NCBI GenBank assembly: GCA_015061165.1
Contig: SUXC01000017.1
Location: forward strand, 1 to 61,481
DNA length: 61,481 bases
Source: Bacteroidales bacterium
Lineage (GTDB): Bacteria > Bacteroidota > Bacteroidia > Bacteroidales > Paludibacteraceae
Direction of reading: 5' to 3'
The notes below the pieces were generated by a model. That model saw nothing but the letters and a program-made list of their open reading frames with translations, was not told the DNA's origin and did not search any database. A program made the translations under genes and the position numbers. This document shows, one piece after another, positions 50,847-59,369 of this stretch (position 1 is the stretch's first letter; each line of letters begins with the position of its first letter).

Positions 50847-52943
50847 TTATAAGTTTTTATTCAGGAATAGCATAATACGTTTATGCAGGTGTTCGTTGTT
50901 TTCAGGCTTGCGAATCGAGTGATTGTCATCCACATACAGTTGCATATCAAATTGTTTGCCTGCTTTGACCAGTGCATCGGTGTAGAGCAAAGTGTTCTGC
51001 GCATGCACATTGTCATCTGCCAAACCATGTACGATCAGCAACTCACCTGTCAGGTCTTTTGCCATTTTCATCAAATCCGTACCTTCATAGCCAAACTCAT
51101 TCACCTGTGGACGACGCATGAATCGTTCTGTATATGCCGAATCATACAGTCGCCAATTGGTCACTGGCGCAATGGCTATACCACATTTAAATACATCCCC
51201 GCTTTTAGCCTGAAGGCTCAAACACATCAACGCCTGATACCCACCGTAGCTCCAACCGCAGATTGCTATGCGTTCGCCGTCCACGTATGGCAATGTCTTT
51301 AGGTAGTTGGCTGCACTTATTTGGTCTTCTGCTTCTTTTATGCCCAACTGCATATAGGTGGCATTACGCCATTCTCTACCGCGAGCCCCTGTGCCTCTAC
51401 CGTCCACGTTCACCACCAGGTATCCTGCATCAGCCAATGCATAGCCAAATCGCTTGCGCCAGTTATTCAGCACGCGCTGACTGGTTGGTCCACTATACTG
51501 CAACATCACCACAGGGTATTTCTTCTTCGCATCAAAATTCGTTGGCAATATACGCCATGCGTTCAGCACATCACCGCGCTCGGTGGTGATGGTGAAAAAC
51601 TCCTTCTCATTCACGCCCAACGCCTGCCATGCTTGTAGTATAGAATCGTTGTCTAACACCGTGCCTTTCGCCTCATAGCCTTTTGCCTCACACAACGTAT
51701 ACGTATGTGGCTTATCTACGCTGTGATAGCAGTGAATATAGCGGGTAAAGTCTTTGGAAAAGTGCAAATCGTGTGTGCCTTCGCCTTTCGTGAGTTGAGT
51801 AGTAGTGTTCTTTTTGGTGTTCAGCGCGTATGCCTGACGGGTCATAGGGGTATTAGCTGCTTGATAATAAAGGGTTTGCGTATTAGGGTCATAACCGTAC
51901 ACCTTGGTTATATCGCGCTCTTCGGGGGTCAGCAATCGTTGTTCTACGCCTTGCGCGGAGTACATATATGCTTGTGTGTAACCACCTTTCTCGCTCACGA
52001 CTACCACGCGCCCGTCAGATAGCCATTGCCACGAATCAAATAGTTCGTAGTTCACGAAGTATTTCTTGCTTTCCTCTTTGTAGAATGGATGGCAGACGGT
52101 GGATTTAGGGTTTCCTTTCAGTACGTCCATTCGGTTTTGGTCGCGATTAAGGTGCAGCAGTACGAGGTCGCTCGTAGGTTGCTCATCTTTCTTCGTAGGG
52201 GTGTTTAGAGGTGTCCAAGTGATTCGGGGCAAGTAACCATCCATATGCTCAGGCAACTGCATTTGTCGAATCGTCTTGTAATGTATGTCGTACACACATA
52301 CGCTTGCTTTGGCATTGGGTGCTCCAGCCTTCGGATACCGCAAACTATGCAGTTTAGGATACAATTCCGAGCCTTTCGCCTCATCGTCTAAAAAGGTCTG
52401 CCACTCAAACGTTGGCACCTCCGTCTCATCCAATCGCACAAAGGCTACCTGCTTATTATCGGGTGAGAAAGCATACAAAGCCGTTGTGCCAAACTCCTCT
52501 TCGTATAGCCAATCCGATATACCGTTAAAAATTTCTGTATTCTCATCGGTAGTTACTGCCACTTCGGTTTTGAAGTCCACCTTATAAATATATAGGTTAT
52601 TGTCGGCTTTGGCATATACTACATACTTGCCATTGGGAGACATGACTGCATCGCGCACAGGTTCATTCGTTAGCCACAGCGTATCTTTTTTCTGGGTATC
52701 TACGAGATAGTAATCGGCGTAGAATGAATGACGAAACAGCTTCTGTTCGTTCTTGTACTCCAGTTTATATCGCAATGCCTTCTCGCCTTCTCGCCTCATC
52801 GCCTCATCGCCTAATAGTACACTATCCATCTCTGCCACAGACATTGTCTTGGCGTTATAATTTCGCATAATATCCATCATTCTGTCTGCACGTACTGAGG
52901 CAGACAATAGGACCAGTGATAGTAATAATAAAGTATGTCTCAT
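50847..52943 (-). CDS. Prolyl oligopeptidase-family serine peptidase (DPP4-like)
   Basis: A 698-residue exported peptidase of family S9B. Start ATG 52943 with signal peptide (RHTLLLLSLVLLSASVRA); eight more residues upstream are possible. The N-terminal eight-bladed propeller carries EEEFGTTAL-type exopeptidase Glu pair at YEEEFGTTALYAFSPD, and the alpha/beta-hydrolase domain has the nucleophile in CGWSYGGYQAL, Asp in GLADDNVHAQN and His in DDNHSIRK. It removes X-Pro dipeptides from peptides in the periplasm. Array-like heptamers (52777-52815, and a weaker run at 51663-51694) lie in frame and encode REGEKAL and CEAKGYEAKG. Confidence 0.92.
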   Translation of the reverse strand: MRHTLLLLSLVLLSASVRADRMMDIMRNYNAKTMSVAEMDSVLLGDEAMRREGEKALRYKLEYKNEQKLFRHSFYADYYLVDTQKKDTLWLTNEPVRDAVMSPNGKYVVYAKADNNLYIYKVDFKTEVAVTTDENTEIFNGISDWLYEEEFGTTALYAFSPDNKQVAFVRLDETEVPTFEWQTFLDDEAKGSELYPKLHSLRYPKAGAPNAKASVCVYDIHYKTIRQMQLPEHMDGYLPRITWTPLNTPTKKDEQPTSDLVLLHLNRDQNRMDVLKGNPKSTVCHPFYKEESKKYFVNYELFDSWQWLSDGRVVVVSEKGGYTQAYMYSAQGVEQRLLTPEERDITKVYGYDPNTQTLYYQAANTPMTRQAYALNTKKNTTTQLTKGEGTHDLHFSKDFTRYIHCYHSVDKPHTYTLCEAKGYEAKGTVLDNDSILQAWQALGVNEKEFFTITTERGDVLNAWRILPTNFDAKKKYPVVMLQYSGPTSQRVLNNWRKRFGYALADAGYLVVNVDGRGTGARGREWRNATYMQLGIKEAEDQISAANYLKTLPYVDGERIAICGWSYGGYQALMCLSLQAKSGDVFKCGIAIAPVTNWRLYDSAYTERFMRRPQVNEFGYEGTDLMKMAKDLTGELLIVHGLADDNVHAQNTLLYTDALVKAGKQFDMQLYVDDNHSIRKPENNEHLHKRIMLFLNKNL
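51663..51694. repeat. Weak heptamer-like run inside DPP4-type gene
   Basis: TTTCGCC TCATAGCC TTTTGCC units; encodes EAKGYEAKG. Less regular than other arrays. Confidence 0.5.
52777..52815. repeat. Heptamer array inside DPP4-type gene
   Basis: TCGCCTT, CTCGCCT, CATCGCC, TCATCGCC units near the region coding for the mature N-terminus. Confidence 0.75.
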
Positions 52944-53015
52944 GTTATTTCCTAAAAAATCGTGCAAAGATAATACTTTTTTGTGAAATATGCAACCTTT
53001 CGACTTATTTTTTTA

Positions 53016-53045
53016 TGTGATAGTGTGATACTGTGATAGTGATAT
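53016..53045. repeat. 8-mer array between minus-strand genes
   Basis: TGTGATAG, TGTGATAC, TGTGATAG, TGATAT; lies upstream of the DPP4-type gene and just past the 3' end of the next minus-strand gene. Confidence 0.75.
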
Positions 53046-53050
53046 TTATA

Positions 53051-54391
53051 TTATCTACACATTTTTATCAGTGTTTTTTGTCCATTTTTAATGTGTAATA
53101 CGGCATTTCCAAGGTATAGCATATACTCTCCATCCCTACTCTTCACATTGGGTACAGGCACATCTTCCACGCCGTTCAACTTACCGAAGGGCCACGAGGT
53201 AAACTGTGGCCTCTCTGCTTCTCCCACGGGGAATAGCAAAAAGCCCTTACCAGTCATCACATCCACATTGGCTCGATTCAGGTATGCTACAATTTGATTG
53301 TTACTACCATCTTTGCCATATCCGAGGCACAACATACGTGTCTGTCCTTTGTCATTGTAGTAGAAGCAATACGAACCGTCTTCCAACAATCTGTACTGCC
53401 ACACATCGTCGCTACTCGCTAAATGAGTACCTTCATAGCCTATCATCGTTTTGCTGCCTATGTGTTGTATGGTTGCCGTATTATCTTCCATAAAATCTAT
53501 GTAGTAGGTCATACTTTTCTCTGCGCCAGTCATCAGCATATATTCGCCATTGGCATCCTCTTCTATGGAGATGGACGTGGTGGCTATTTCTTCATTATCC
53601 ACCCCACCCTTCAAGGCTATTTGCCAGAAGGCATTGGCAAATACATATTCGCCTGACACGGCATTCGTGCTATGTATATTCCCTTCGCTATCCGAATAGA
53701 CGGCCCATAGCCAACAGTCGTATATGGGATAGTATCGCGTACCGGCTTGCATGACCGGAGGACTTATTGTATCTTCCAGCACTTCTCTTTCGCTCCAACC
53801 TAAGAATCGCCACTCCAATGTATCTCCCCACGCAGGCAGTACTACCCCTGCGCCTATCGTTTCTTCTATCATCGGCGCAGGTGTTTCGTATAGTCCAGAT
53901 AGCAAACGCACTTCGTATGCTTTAGGATCGGGCAATGAATAGTAAATCGTGTAATGTTGTATGTATAAACTGTTTTTGCTGGCTTTGATATGAATCTTCA
54001 CCACCTCTTGGGGGGCAACTCTTTTGCCAATATGTTGGGTTATATCTACCCAATCAGTGGTGTAACTACCATACCAATTGTCGTGCGCAAAATCCGAATC
54101 GGATATTTTCCACGCTAATCGTTCGCCGATGGACATGGTCAGACTGCCAGCACCTTGTTCTTTGTTTGAGCGCATACTCAGCACCACCGAGTCTATCACG
54201 CAACCGTCCCACCCTGTCAATTGCAAGGTGGTAGAATTGCCTGCTGTCATTTGTCCTTTTTGCCCAGTCGTACCACTGCGCGCATATATGGCATTGCTGC
54301 TTATGGGTGCTTCGCCTGTAACATGCACACTACTCGAAGACTCCACGGTGTATGTCACACTCAATATGGAAAAGATAAGTCCAAGTATCAT
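53051..54391 (-). CDS. Secreted protein with possible C-terminal sorting domain
   Basis: A 446-residue exported protein. Start ATG 54391 (MILGLIFSILSVTYTVESSS); the frame extends to a TTG, which is not needed. Beta-rich: ATYARSGTTGQKG..., an LWRFLGWSEREVLEDT...YYPIYDCW region like InlB-type repeats, and a C-terminus (VKSRDGEYMLYLGNAVLHIKNG....) with the look of a short T9SS-like sorting or anchoring strand. I do not recognise the function. Type IX secretion is plausible because a plug-type T9SS protein is encoded at 8875. Its promoter interleaves with the nqr promoter. Confidence 0.62.
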   Translation of the reverse strand: MILGLIFSILSVTYTVESSSSVHVTGEAPISSNAIYARSGTTGQKGQMTAGNSTTLQLTGWDGCVIDSVVLSMRSNKEQGAGSLTMSIGERLAWKISDSDFAHDNWYGSYTTDWVDITQHIGKRVAPQEVVKIHIKASKNSLYIQHYTIYYSLPDPKAYEVRLLSGLYETPAPMIEETIGAGVVLPAWGDTLEWRFLGWSEREVLEDTISPPVMQAGTRYYPIYDCWLWAVYSDSEGNIHSTNAVSGEYVFANAFWQIALKGGVDNEEIATTSISIEEDANGEYMLMTGAEKSMTYYIDFMEDNTATIQHIGSKTMIGYEGTHLASSDDVWQYRLLEDGSYCFYYNDKGQTRMLCLGYGKDGSNNQIVAYLNRANVDVMTGKGFLLFPVGEAERPQFTSWPFGKLNGVEDVPVPNVKSRDGEYMLYLGNAVLHIKNGQKTLIKMCR

Positions 54392-54408
54392 TTTTAACAA
54401 ATTTTCGG

Positions 54409-54439
54409 CAAAGGTACAAATTTATTTGTATATATCAAA
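54409..54439 (-). promoter_or_regulatory. Promoter of minus-strand secreted protein gene
   Basis: Minus strand -7 TACCTTTG at 54416-54409 and -33 TTTG at 54439-54436; the spacer contains the nqr -33 box. Confidence 0.7.
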
Positions 54440-54456
54440 AAAAAATTGTAATTTTG
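54425..54456 (+). promoter_or_regulatory. Promoter of nqr operon
   Basis: -33 TTTG at 54425-54428 and -7 TAATTTTG at 54449-54456, 20-base spacing, about 165 bases before nqrA. Confidence 0.72.
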
Positions 54457-54621
54457 CGCGCTTTTTATGGATTCTTAAGAATTGACACTTTTTTGTCTCT
54501 CTACATTTTAGCGGAGGTTATGCGGAAGATACCCTGAAGATACCCCGAAGATAGAAAGCCCAAAAAAGGACTAAAATCTTAAAAAACGATATAAAACAAA
54601 ACAATAAAAACAATTAACATC

Positions 54622-55974
54622 ATGCAAAAAATCCAACTGAAACGTGGTTTGGACATCCCATTTGATGGAGCAGCAGCCCTCACACTCGGTAGTGTGAATC
54701 GTCCTGCTATCTTCCACATCGTCCCAGACCATTTCGCTGGCGTGACCCCAAAACTCTTGGTCCGCGAAGGCGACAGCGTGAAAGCAGGTTCACCCCTCTT
54801 CCACGACAAGGCATTTGCTGAGATGCTCTTCACATCGCCTGTTAGCGGTAAGGTGGTAGCCATTGTACGTGGCGAGCGCCGCAAGGTGATGTCCATCGAC
54901 ATCGAAGCCGATGCTACGATTGAGTATGAGTCCTTCGACCTCAAGCAAGACGCTAAGGCGCTCCTGCTCCAATCGGGTCTTTGGGCACTCATTAAGCAAC
55001 GTCCTTACGATTGCATCGCTCTCCCAAGCAAGCAACCTAAGGCCATCTTCATCTCTACCTTCGACACCGCTCCTGTAGCACCAAACTACGAGTGGGTGCT
55101 CAATGGACAAGGTGCAGTGCTGCAAGCTGCGGTAAATGCACTCGCTACTATCGCACCTGTGTACGTAGGTATCAAATGTTGCGCAAGCGCACCTGTTTTC
55201 CGTGGCTTGACCAACTGCGAGAAATACGAGGTTAAAGGTCCTCACCCAGCAGGCAACGTAGGTGTACAAATCAACCACGTGGCTCCTATCGCTAAGGGCG
55301 AGACCGTTTGGACCATCAACATCCAAGACCTCGCGCTCATCGGTCGCCTCTTTACCAAAGGTATCGTGGACATGCAAAAGAAAGTGGCACTCACAGGCCC
55401 TCTCGCCAGCGGCGCACAATACTACAATGTATTGCCAGGTATGCCACTCAGTGCCATCTTCACCAGCAACATCTACAAGGGCTGCAACGCTCGCCTCGTA
55501 GCAGGTAACGTGCTCTCTGGCCACCAAGTATGCGCTGATGAGATGGTTAGCATCTATGACAACCAATACACCGTACTCGCAGAGGGTGACGAGACCCACG
55601 AGTTCATGGGATGGATTATGCCTCGCTTCAATAGCTTCAATGCAGGCAAGACCGACCCTGCTAAGATGGTGAACTGCGGACTCATGGAGTGGCTCTTCGG
55701 CAAGAAGAAATACAACTGGGACGCTCGCCTCAAAGGTGGTCGCCGTGCTATCATCGTGAGCGGTGAGTACGACAAAGTATTCCCAATGGATATCTATCCT
55801 GAGTATTTGATTAAGGCAATGATTGCTGGCAACCTCGACAGCATGGAGCAACTTGGTGCATACGAAGTAGCACCAGAGGACTTTGCGCTTTGCGAGTACG
55901 TATGTACAAGTAAGATGCCATTGCAAGCTATCGTTCGTGCCGCATTGGATAACTTAAAAAAGGAGATTGAGTGA
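54622..55974 (+). CDS. nqrA: Na+-translocating NADH-quinone reductase subunit A
   Basis: NqrA (450 aa) is the peripheral cytosolic subunit of Na+-NQR, the primary sodium pump that oxidises NADH and reduces quinone. It has the RnfC-like N-terminus (QLKRGLDIPFDGA......FHIVPDHFAGVTPKLLVREGDSVKAGSPL), the sandwich-hybrid domain, and typical ...GVQINHVAPIAKGETVWTINIQD. Length is normal. First gene of a complete, overlapping A-F operon with a promoter at 54425-54456; about 165 bases of leader contain a run of ACCCTGAAGATACCCCGAAGA-type direct repeat. Codons are strongly biased (CTC, TTC, GCT), a sign of high expression. Confidence 0.97.
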   Translation: MQKIQLKRGLDIPFDGAAALTLGSVNRPAIFHIVPDHFAGVTPKLLVREGDSVKAGSPLFHDKAFAEMLFTSPVSGKVVAIVRGERRKVMSIDIEADATIEYESFDLKQDAKALLLQSGLWALIKQRPYDCIALPSKQPKAIFISTFDTAPVAPNYEWVLNGQGAVLQAAVNALATIAPVYVGIKCCASAPVFRGLTNCEKYEVKGPHPAGNVGVQINHVAPIAKGETVWTINIQDLALIGRLFTKGIVDMQKKVALTGPLASGAQYYNVLPGMPLSAIFTSNIYKGCNARLVAGNVLSGHQVCADEMVSIYDNQYTVLAEGDETHEFMGWIMPRFNSFNAGKTDPAKMVNCGLMEWLFGKKKYNWDARLKGGRRAIIVSGEYDKVFPMDIYPEYLIKAMIAGNLDSMEQLGAYEVAPEDFALCEYVCTSKMPLQAIVRAALDNLKKEIE

Positions 55975-57179
55975 TGCTAAAGAAATTACATAACATAGTA
56001 GAGAAACTTCGCCCTCACTTCGAAGAGGGAGGTAAGTTGAGCGCTTTCCACTCTGTGTTTGACGGTTTCGAGACTTTCCTCTTCACCCCAAACACTACCG
56101 CTAAGCGCGTAGGTTCGCAGATCCACGATGGTTCGGATAGCAAGCGAACCATGATCCTTGTGGTAATGGCACTCGTTCCAGCACTGCTCTTTGGTATGTT
56201 CAACGTAGGTTACCAACACTTCCTCGCAACTGGCGAGTTGGTGCGTGGCGCTATGACCTGCGCATTGTTCTGGAAGAGCTTCGCATTTGGTGCGTTGGCT
56301 GTGTTGCCATATATCATCGTTAGCTACGTCACAGGTCTCGGTATCGAGTTCACCGTAGCACAATGGAAGAAAGAAGAGATCCAAGAGGGTTTCCTTGTAT
56401 CAGGTATCATCATCCCTCTTATCGTGCCAATCAACACCCCACTCTGGATGGTGGCTGTGGCTACTGCTTTTGCAGTCATCTTTGCGAAAGAGGTCTTCGG
56501 CGGTACAGGTTACAACATCTTCAACGTCGCTCTTATCGCGCGCGCGTTCCTCTTCTTTGCTTATCCTACCCACATGACTGGTGACAAGTGCTTCGTTCGT
56601 ACCGAAGGTACTTGGGGTTGGGACAACGGACAAACCCTCGTGGACGGTTTCTCTGGTGCTACCCCACTCACCCAACTCGCTACTTCTACCGAGGCTAACC
56701 TCATGCCAGTGGATTTCTGGACTGCCTTCAACGGTTTGATTCCTGGTTCTATTGGCGAGACTTGCGGTTGGGCTATCTTGCTCGGTGCTGCATTGCTCAT
56801 CGTGACTGGCGTAGCAAGCTGGAAGACTATGCTCAGCATCTTCGCTGGTGGTGCACTCACCGCTTGGCTCTTCAATGAGTTTGGTGCAGAGACTGCTGTG
56901 GCTAACTACCCATGGTACATGCACCTCGTTACAGGTGGTTTCATGTTCGGTGCTGTGTTTATGGCTACTGACCCTGTTACCTCTGCTCGTACTGAGTGCG
57001 GTAAGTGGATTTATGGTGCATTGATTGGTTTCATGGCGATAGTGATTCGCGTACTCAACCCTGGTTATCCAGAGGGTATGATGTTGGCCATCCTCCTCAT
57101 GAACGCTTTTGCTCCACTCATCGACTGGTGCGTAGTGCAAGTGAATATTAAGAAACGTATGAAACGCGCTAAAATTTAA
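55974..57179 (+). CDS. nqrB: Na+-translocating NADH-quinone reductase subunit B
   Basis: NqrB (401 aa) is the large membrane subunit with ten helices; it carries covalent FMN and the quinone site. The start ATG 55974 overlaps the nqrA stop (TGATG). The FMN-binding Thr is in DGFSGATPL (about residue 230). Membrane segments are at about 55-80, 90-110, 125-150, 160-185 and others. ...LVTGGFMFGAVFMATDPVTSA is conserved in NqrB/RnfD. Length is normal. Ends overlapping nqrC (TAATG). Confidence 0.97.
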   Translation: MLKKLHNIVEKLRPHFEEGGKLSAFHSVFDGFETFLFTPNTTAKRVGSQIHDGSDSKRTMILVVMALVPALLFGMFNVGYQHFLATGELVRGAMTCALFWKSFAFGALAVLPYIIVSYVTGLGIEFTVAQWKKEEIQEGFLVSGIIIPLIVPINTPLWMVAVATAFAVIFAKEVFGGTGYNIFNVALIARAFLFFAYPTHMTGDKCFVRTEGTWGWDNGQTLVDGFSGATPLTQLATSTEANLMPVDFWTAFNGLIPGSIGETCGWAILLGAALLIVTGVASWKTMLSIFAGGALTAWLFNEFGAETAVANYPWYMHLVTGGFMFGAVFMATDPVTSARTECGKWIYGALIGFMAIVIRVLNPGYPEGMMLAILLMNAFAPLIDWCVVQVNIKKRMKRAKI

Positions 57180-58111
57180 TGAATATGGCACAGAAGAAAT
57201 TTGTATGTTCCGTTTGTGGCTATGTTCACAACGGCGATAAGGCACCTGAGGTTTGCCCACAATGCAAGCAATCTGGCGTCTTTGTAGAAGAAAAGAAAAA
57301 AGGTCTGGATACCAATAGCAACGCATACACCATTATCTATGCTACTATTATTGTAGTTATTGTGGCTGTGATGCTCGCTTTGGTAAGCCAAGTGCTCAGC
57401 CCTCGCCAAGAGGCTAACCGCTTGCTCGACCAACAAAAGCAAATCCTCGTAGCCCTCAACCAAAACTACGACAACACCGACCCTGCTGCATTGTATCTCT
57501 CTTTGGTAAACGATACCATTGATGTGAACGGTGCTCCTGTATTTGTGGCTAACATCGAGGGTAATACCAAGTACGTACTCAAGCTCCACGGTGCTGGTCT
57601 TTGGGGCGGTATTGGTGGCTATTTGGCTTTGGATGCTGATAAGAACACTATCTACGGTATCAACTTCAACCACGAAAGTGAGACTCCAGGTTTGGGTGCT
57701 GAGATCGTAACAGAGAAGTTCCGCAGTCAGTTCCCTGGCAAGCATATCCGCAATGCGGCTGGCGAAGTAGTTTCAGTGGCTGTGTTGAAAGCAGGCAAAG
57801 TGGCTGATGGTCAAGAGCAAGTAGATGCCCTCTCTGGTGCAACTATCACTTGCGATGGCGTTAGCACTATGATCGCTACCAACCTCGCTGAGTATGCAGA
57901 ATTTTTAGGTAAAGATGGTCGTTGCATATTGGATGCAACCGCTTTAATCGTTGTAGATGGAGAAATCTTTGATGGCAGTCTTGGTGATATGGTTGATCAA
58001 ATTCAAAAGATTGAAGTGACTAATATCAATGATTCAGCAGCGATTGCTGCTTATGGTGAGGCCGCCAAGAATGGAGTTTTAGTAGTAACAACTAAAAAAT
58101 CGGAGGAATAA
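57179..58111 (+). CDS. nqrC: NqrC with rubredoxin-like N-terminus and TonB-plug-like C-terminus
   Basis: A 310-residue fusion. Residues 7-34 form a rubredoxin-like site: CSVCGYVHNGDKAPEVCPQC (CxxC at 10-13 and CxxC at 26-29), as in rubrerythrin tails. Residues 50-71 are the single membrane helix of NqrC, and 75-245 its periplasmic domain with flavinylation motif SGAT (219-222, FMN on Thr222). Residues 253-306 are extra: ALIVVDGEIF........QKIEVTNINDSAAIAAYGEAAKNGVLVVTTKK, the plug signature of TonB-dependent receptors. Usual NqrC has neither end (about 230-260 aa). The C-terminal part uses clearly more A/T-rich codons than the rest, a sign of later addition. In frame throughout; nqrD starts three bases after the stop. 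Confidence 0.92.
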   Translation: MNMAQKKFVCSVCGYVHNGDKAPEVCPQCKQSGVFVEEKKKGLDTNSNAYTIIYATIIVVIVAVMLALVSQVLSPRQEANRLLDQQKQILVALNQNYDNTDPAALYLSLVNDTIDVNGAPVFVANIEGNTKYVLKLHGAGLWGGIGGYLALDADKNTIYGINFNHESETPGLGAEIVTEKFRSQFPGKHIRNAAGEVVSVAVLKAGKVADGQEQVDALSGATITCDGVSTMIATNLAEYAEFLGKDGRCILDATALIVVDGEIFDGSLGDMVDQIQKIEVTNINDSAAIAAYGEAAKNGVLVVTTKKSEE

Positions 58112-58114
58112 GTT

Positions 58115-58744
58115 ATGGCATTATCTCAAAAAACAAAAGAGGTGTTGTTTGGCCCTCTGAACATTAACAACCCAGTGGTTGTTCAAGTGTTGGGTATCTG
58201 TTCTGCATTGGCTGTGACCGTGCAACTGAAGCCAGCGTTGGTAATGGGTATTGCCGTTACTATCATCGTGGCTATGGCGAACGTAATTGTATCACTCATT
58301 CGCAACACTATCCCAATGCGAATCCGTATTATCATCCAATTGGTGGTAGTAGCAGCGTTGGTAACTCTCGTAAGTGAGGTGCTGAAGGCTTTTGCTTATG
58401 ATGTGGCAATGCAGCTGAGTGTATATATCGGTTTGATTATTACAAACTGTATTCTCATGGGACGTCTTGAGGCGTTTGCTATGACCAACAAAGTGTGGGA
58501 TTCTTTCCTCGATGGTCTTGGCAACGGTTTCGGCTATGCTATCATCCTTGTGATTGTAGCATTCTTCCGTGAGTTGCTGGGAGCTGGCACATTACTTGGT
58601 TTCCGTATCATACCAGAAAGTTGGTATGTAGCTAATGGAGGATTCTATGAAAACTGCGGTATGATGATGATGCCAGCGATGGCGCTGATTCTCGTAGCAT
58701 GTATAATCTGGGCTCATCGTGGCTATAATAAAGAGTTGAAGTAA
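58115..58744 (+). CDS. nqrD: Na+-translocating NADH-quinone reductase subunit D
   Basis: NqrD (209 aa) is one of two homologous membrane subunits (with NqrE) that hold an iron centre between them in the membrane. Six helices; the N-terminus ([25 protein letters not shown]) and [30 protein letters not shown] are typical. Cys residues at ICSAL and NCILMG may bind the iron with NqrE. Length normal. It is 3 bases from nqrC and 1 base from nqrE. Confidence 0.97.
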   Translation: MALSQKTKEVLFGPLNINNPVVVQVLGICSALAVTVQLKPALVMGIAVTIIVAMANVIVSLIRNTIPMRIRIIIQLVVVAALVTLVSEVLKAFAYDVAMQLSVYIGLIITNCILMGRLEAFAMTNKVWDSFLDGLGNGFGYAIILVIVAFFRELLGAGTLLGFRIIPESWYVANGGFYENCGMMMMPAMALILVACIIWAHRGYNKELK

Positions 58745-58745
58745 T

Positions 58746-59354
58746 ATGGAACACGCTATTAGTTTATTTGTTCGCAGCATTTTTGCTGACAACATGATTT
58801 TCGCATACTTCTTGGGTATGTGTTCATACTTGGCTGTGTCCAAGAATGTAAAAACAAGTGCTGGCTTGGGTGTAGCAGTCATCTTCGTGTTGGCTATCAC
58901 CTTGCCTGTAAACTACTTGTTGCAAGTGCATGTGCTCGACCCTCTGGGCTTGGGTTACTTGTCCTTCATCCTCTTTATTGCGGTGATTGCAGCGATGGTG
59001 CAACTCGTAGAGATGGTGGTTGAGAAGTTCTCTCCTTCGCTCTATGCTTCGTTGGGTATTTTCTTGCCTTTGATTGCAGTAAACTGCGCCATCATGGGTG
59101 GTTCGCTCTTTATGCAACAACGTATCTTGCTCGAGCCAGAGAACGTAAAAGCAATTGCTAACCTCGGTGATGCGTTTGCTTACGCATTGGGTTCTGGTAT
59201 CGGATGGTTGCTCGCTATCGTATGCCTTGCTGGTATCCGCGAGAAAATGGAGTACAACGATGTTCCTCGTCCTTTGCAAGGATTGGGTATCACCTTCATC
59301 GTAGTAGGTCTGATGGCTATGGCGTTTATGTGTTTCAGTGGTTTGAACATTTAA
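58746..59354 (+). CDS. nqrE: Na+-translocating NADH-quinone reductase subunit E
   Basis: NqrE (202 aa) pairs with NqrD to form the membrane-buried iron site. Six helices; [29 protein letters not shown] and [14 protein letters not shown] are conserved, with Cys in MCSYL and NCAIMG. Length normal. Followed by nqrF after 15 bases with a good ribosome site (AGGAGGAAAG). Confidence 0.97.
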   Translation: MEHAISLFVRSIFADNMIFAYFLGMCSYLAVSKNVKTSAGLGVAVIFVLAITLPVNYLLQVHVLDPLGLGYLSFILFIAVIAAMVQLVEMVVEKFSPSLYASLGIFLPLIAVNCAIMGGSLFMQQRILLEPENVKAIANLGDAFAYALGSGIGWLLAIVCLAGIREKMEYNDVPRPLQGLGITFIVVGLMAMAFMCFSGLNI

Positions 59355-59369
59355 TAGGAGGAAAGAAGT

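Noticed and set aside
54790..55926. Long minus-strand open frame opposite nqrA
   Set aside because: Shadow of the C-ending codon bias of nqrA; no family resemblance, no promoter.
56400..57326. Long minus-strand open frame opposite nqrB/nqrC
   Set aside because: Codon-bias shadow with Ser/His-rich nonsense composition; spans a real gene border.
57905..58111. NqrC tail as a frameshift or assembly artefact
   Set aside because: The plug pattern continues in the same frame without break, ends with a normal stop and nqrD follows after three bases; an assembly error would be unlikely to keep this.
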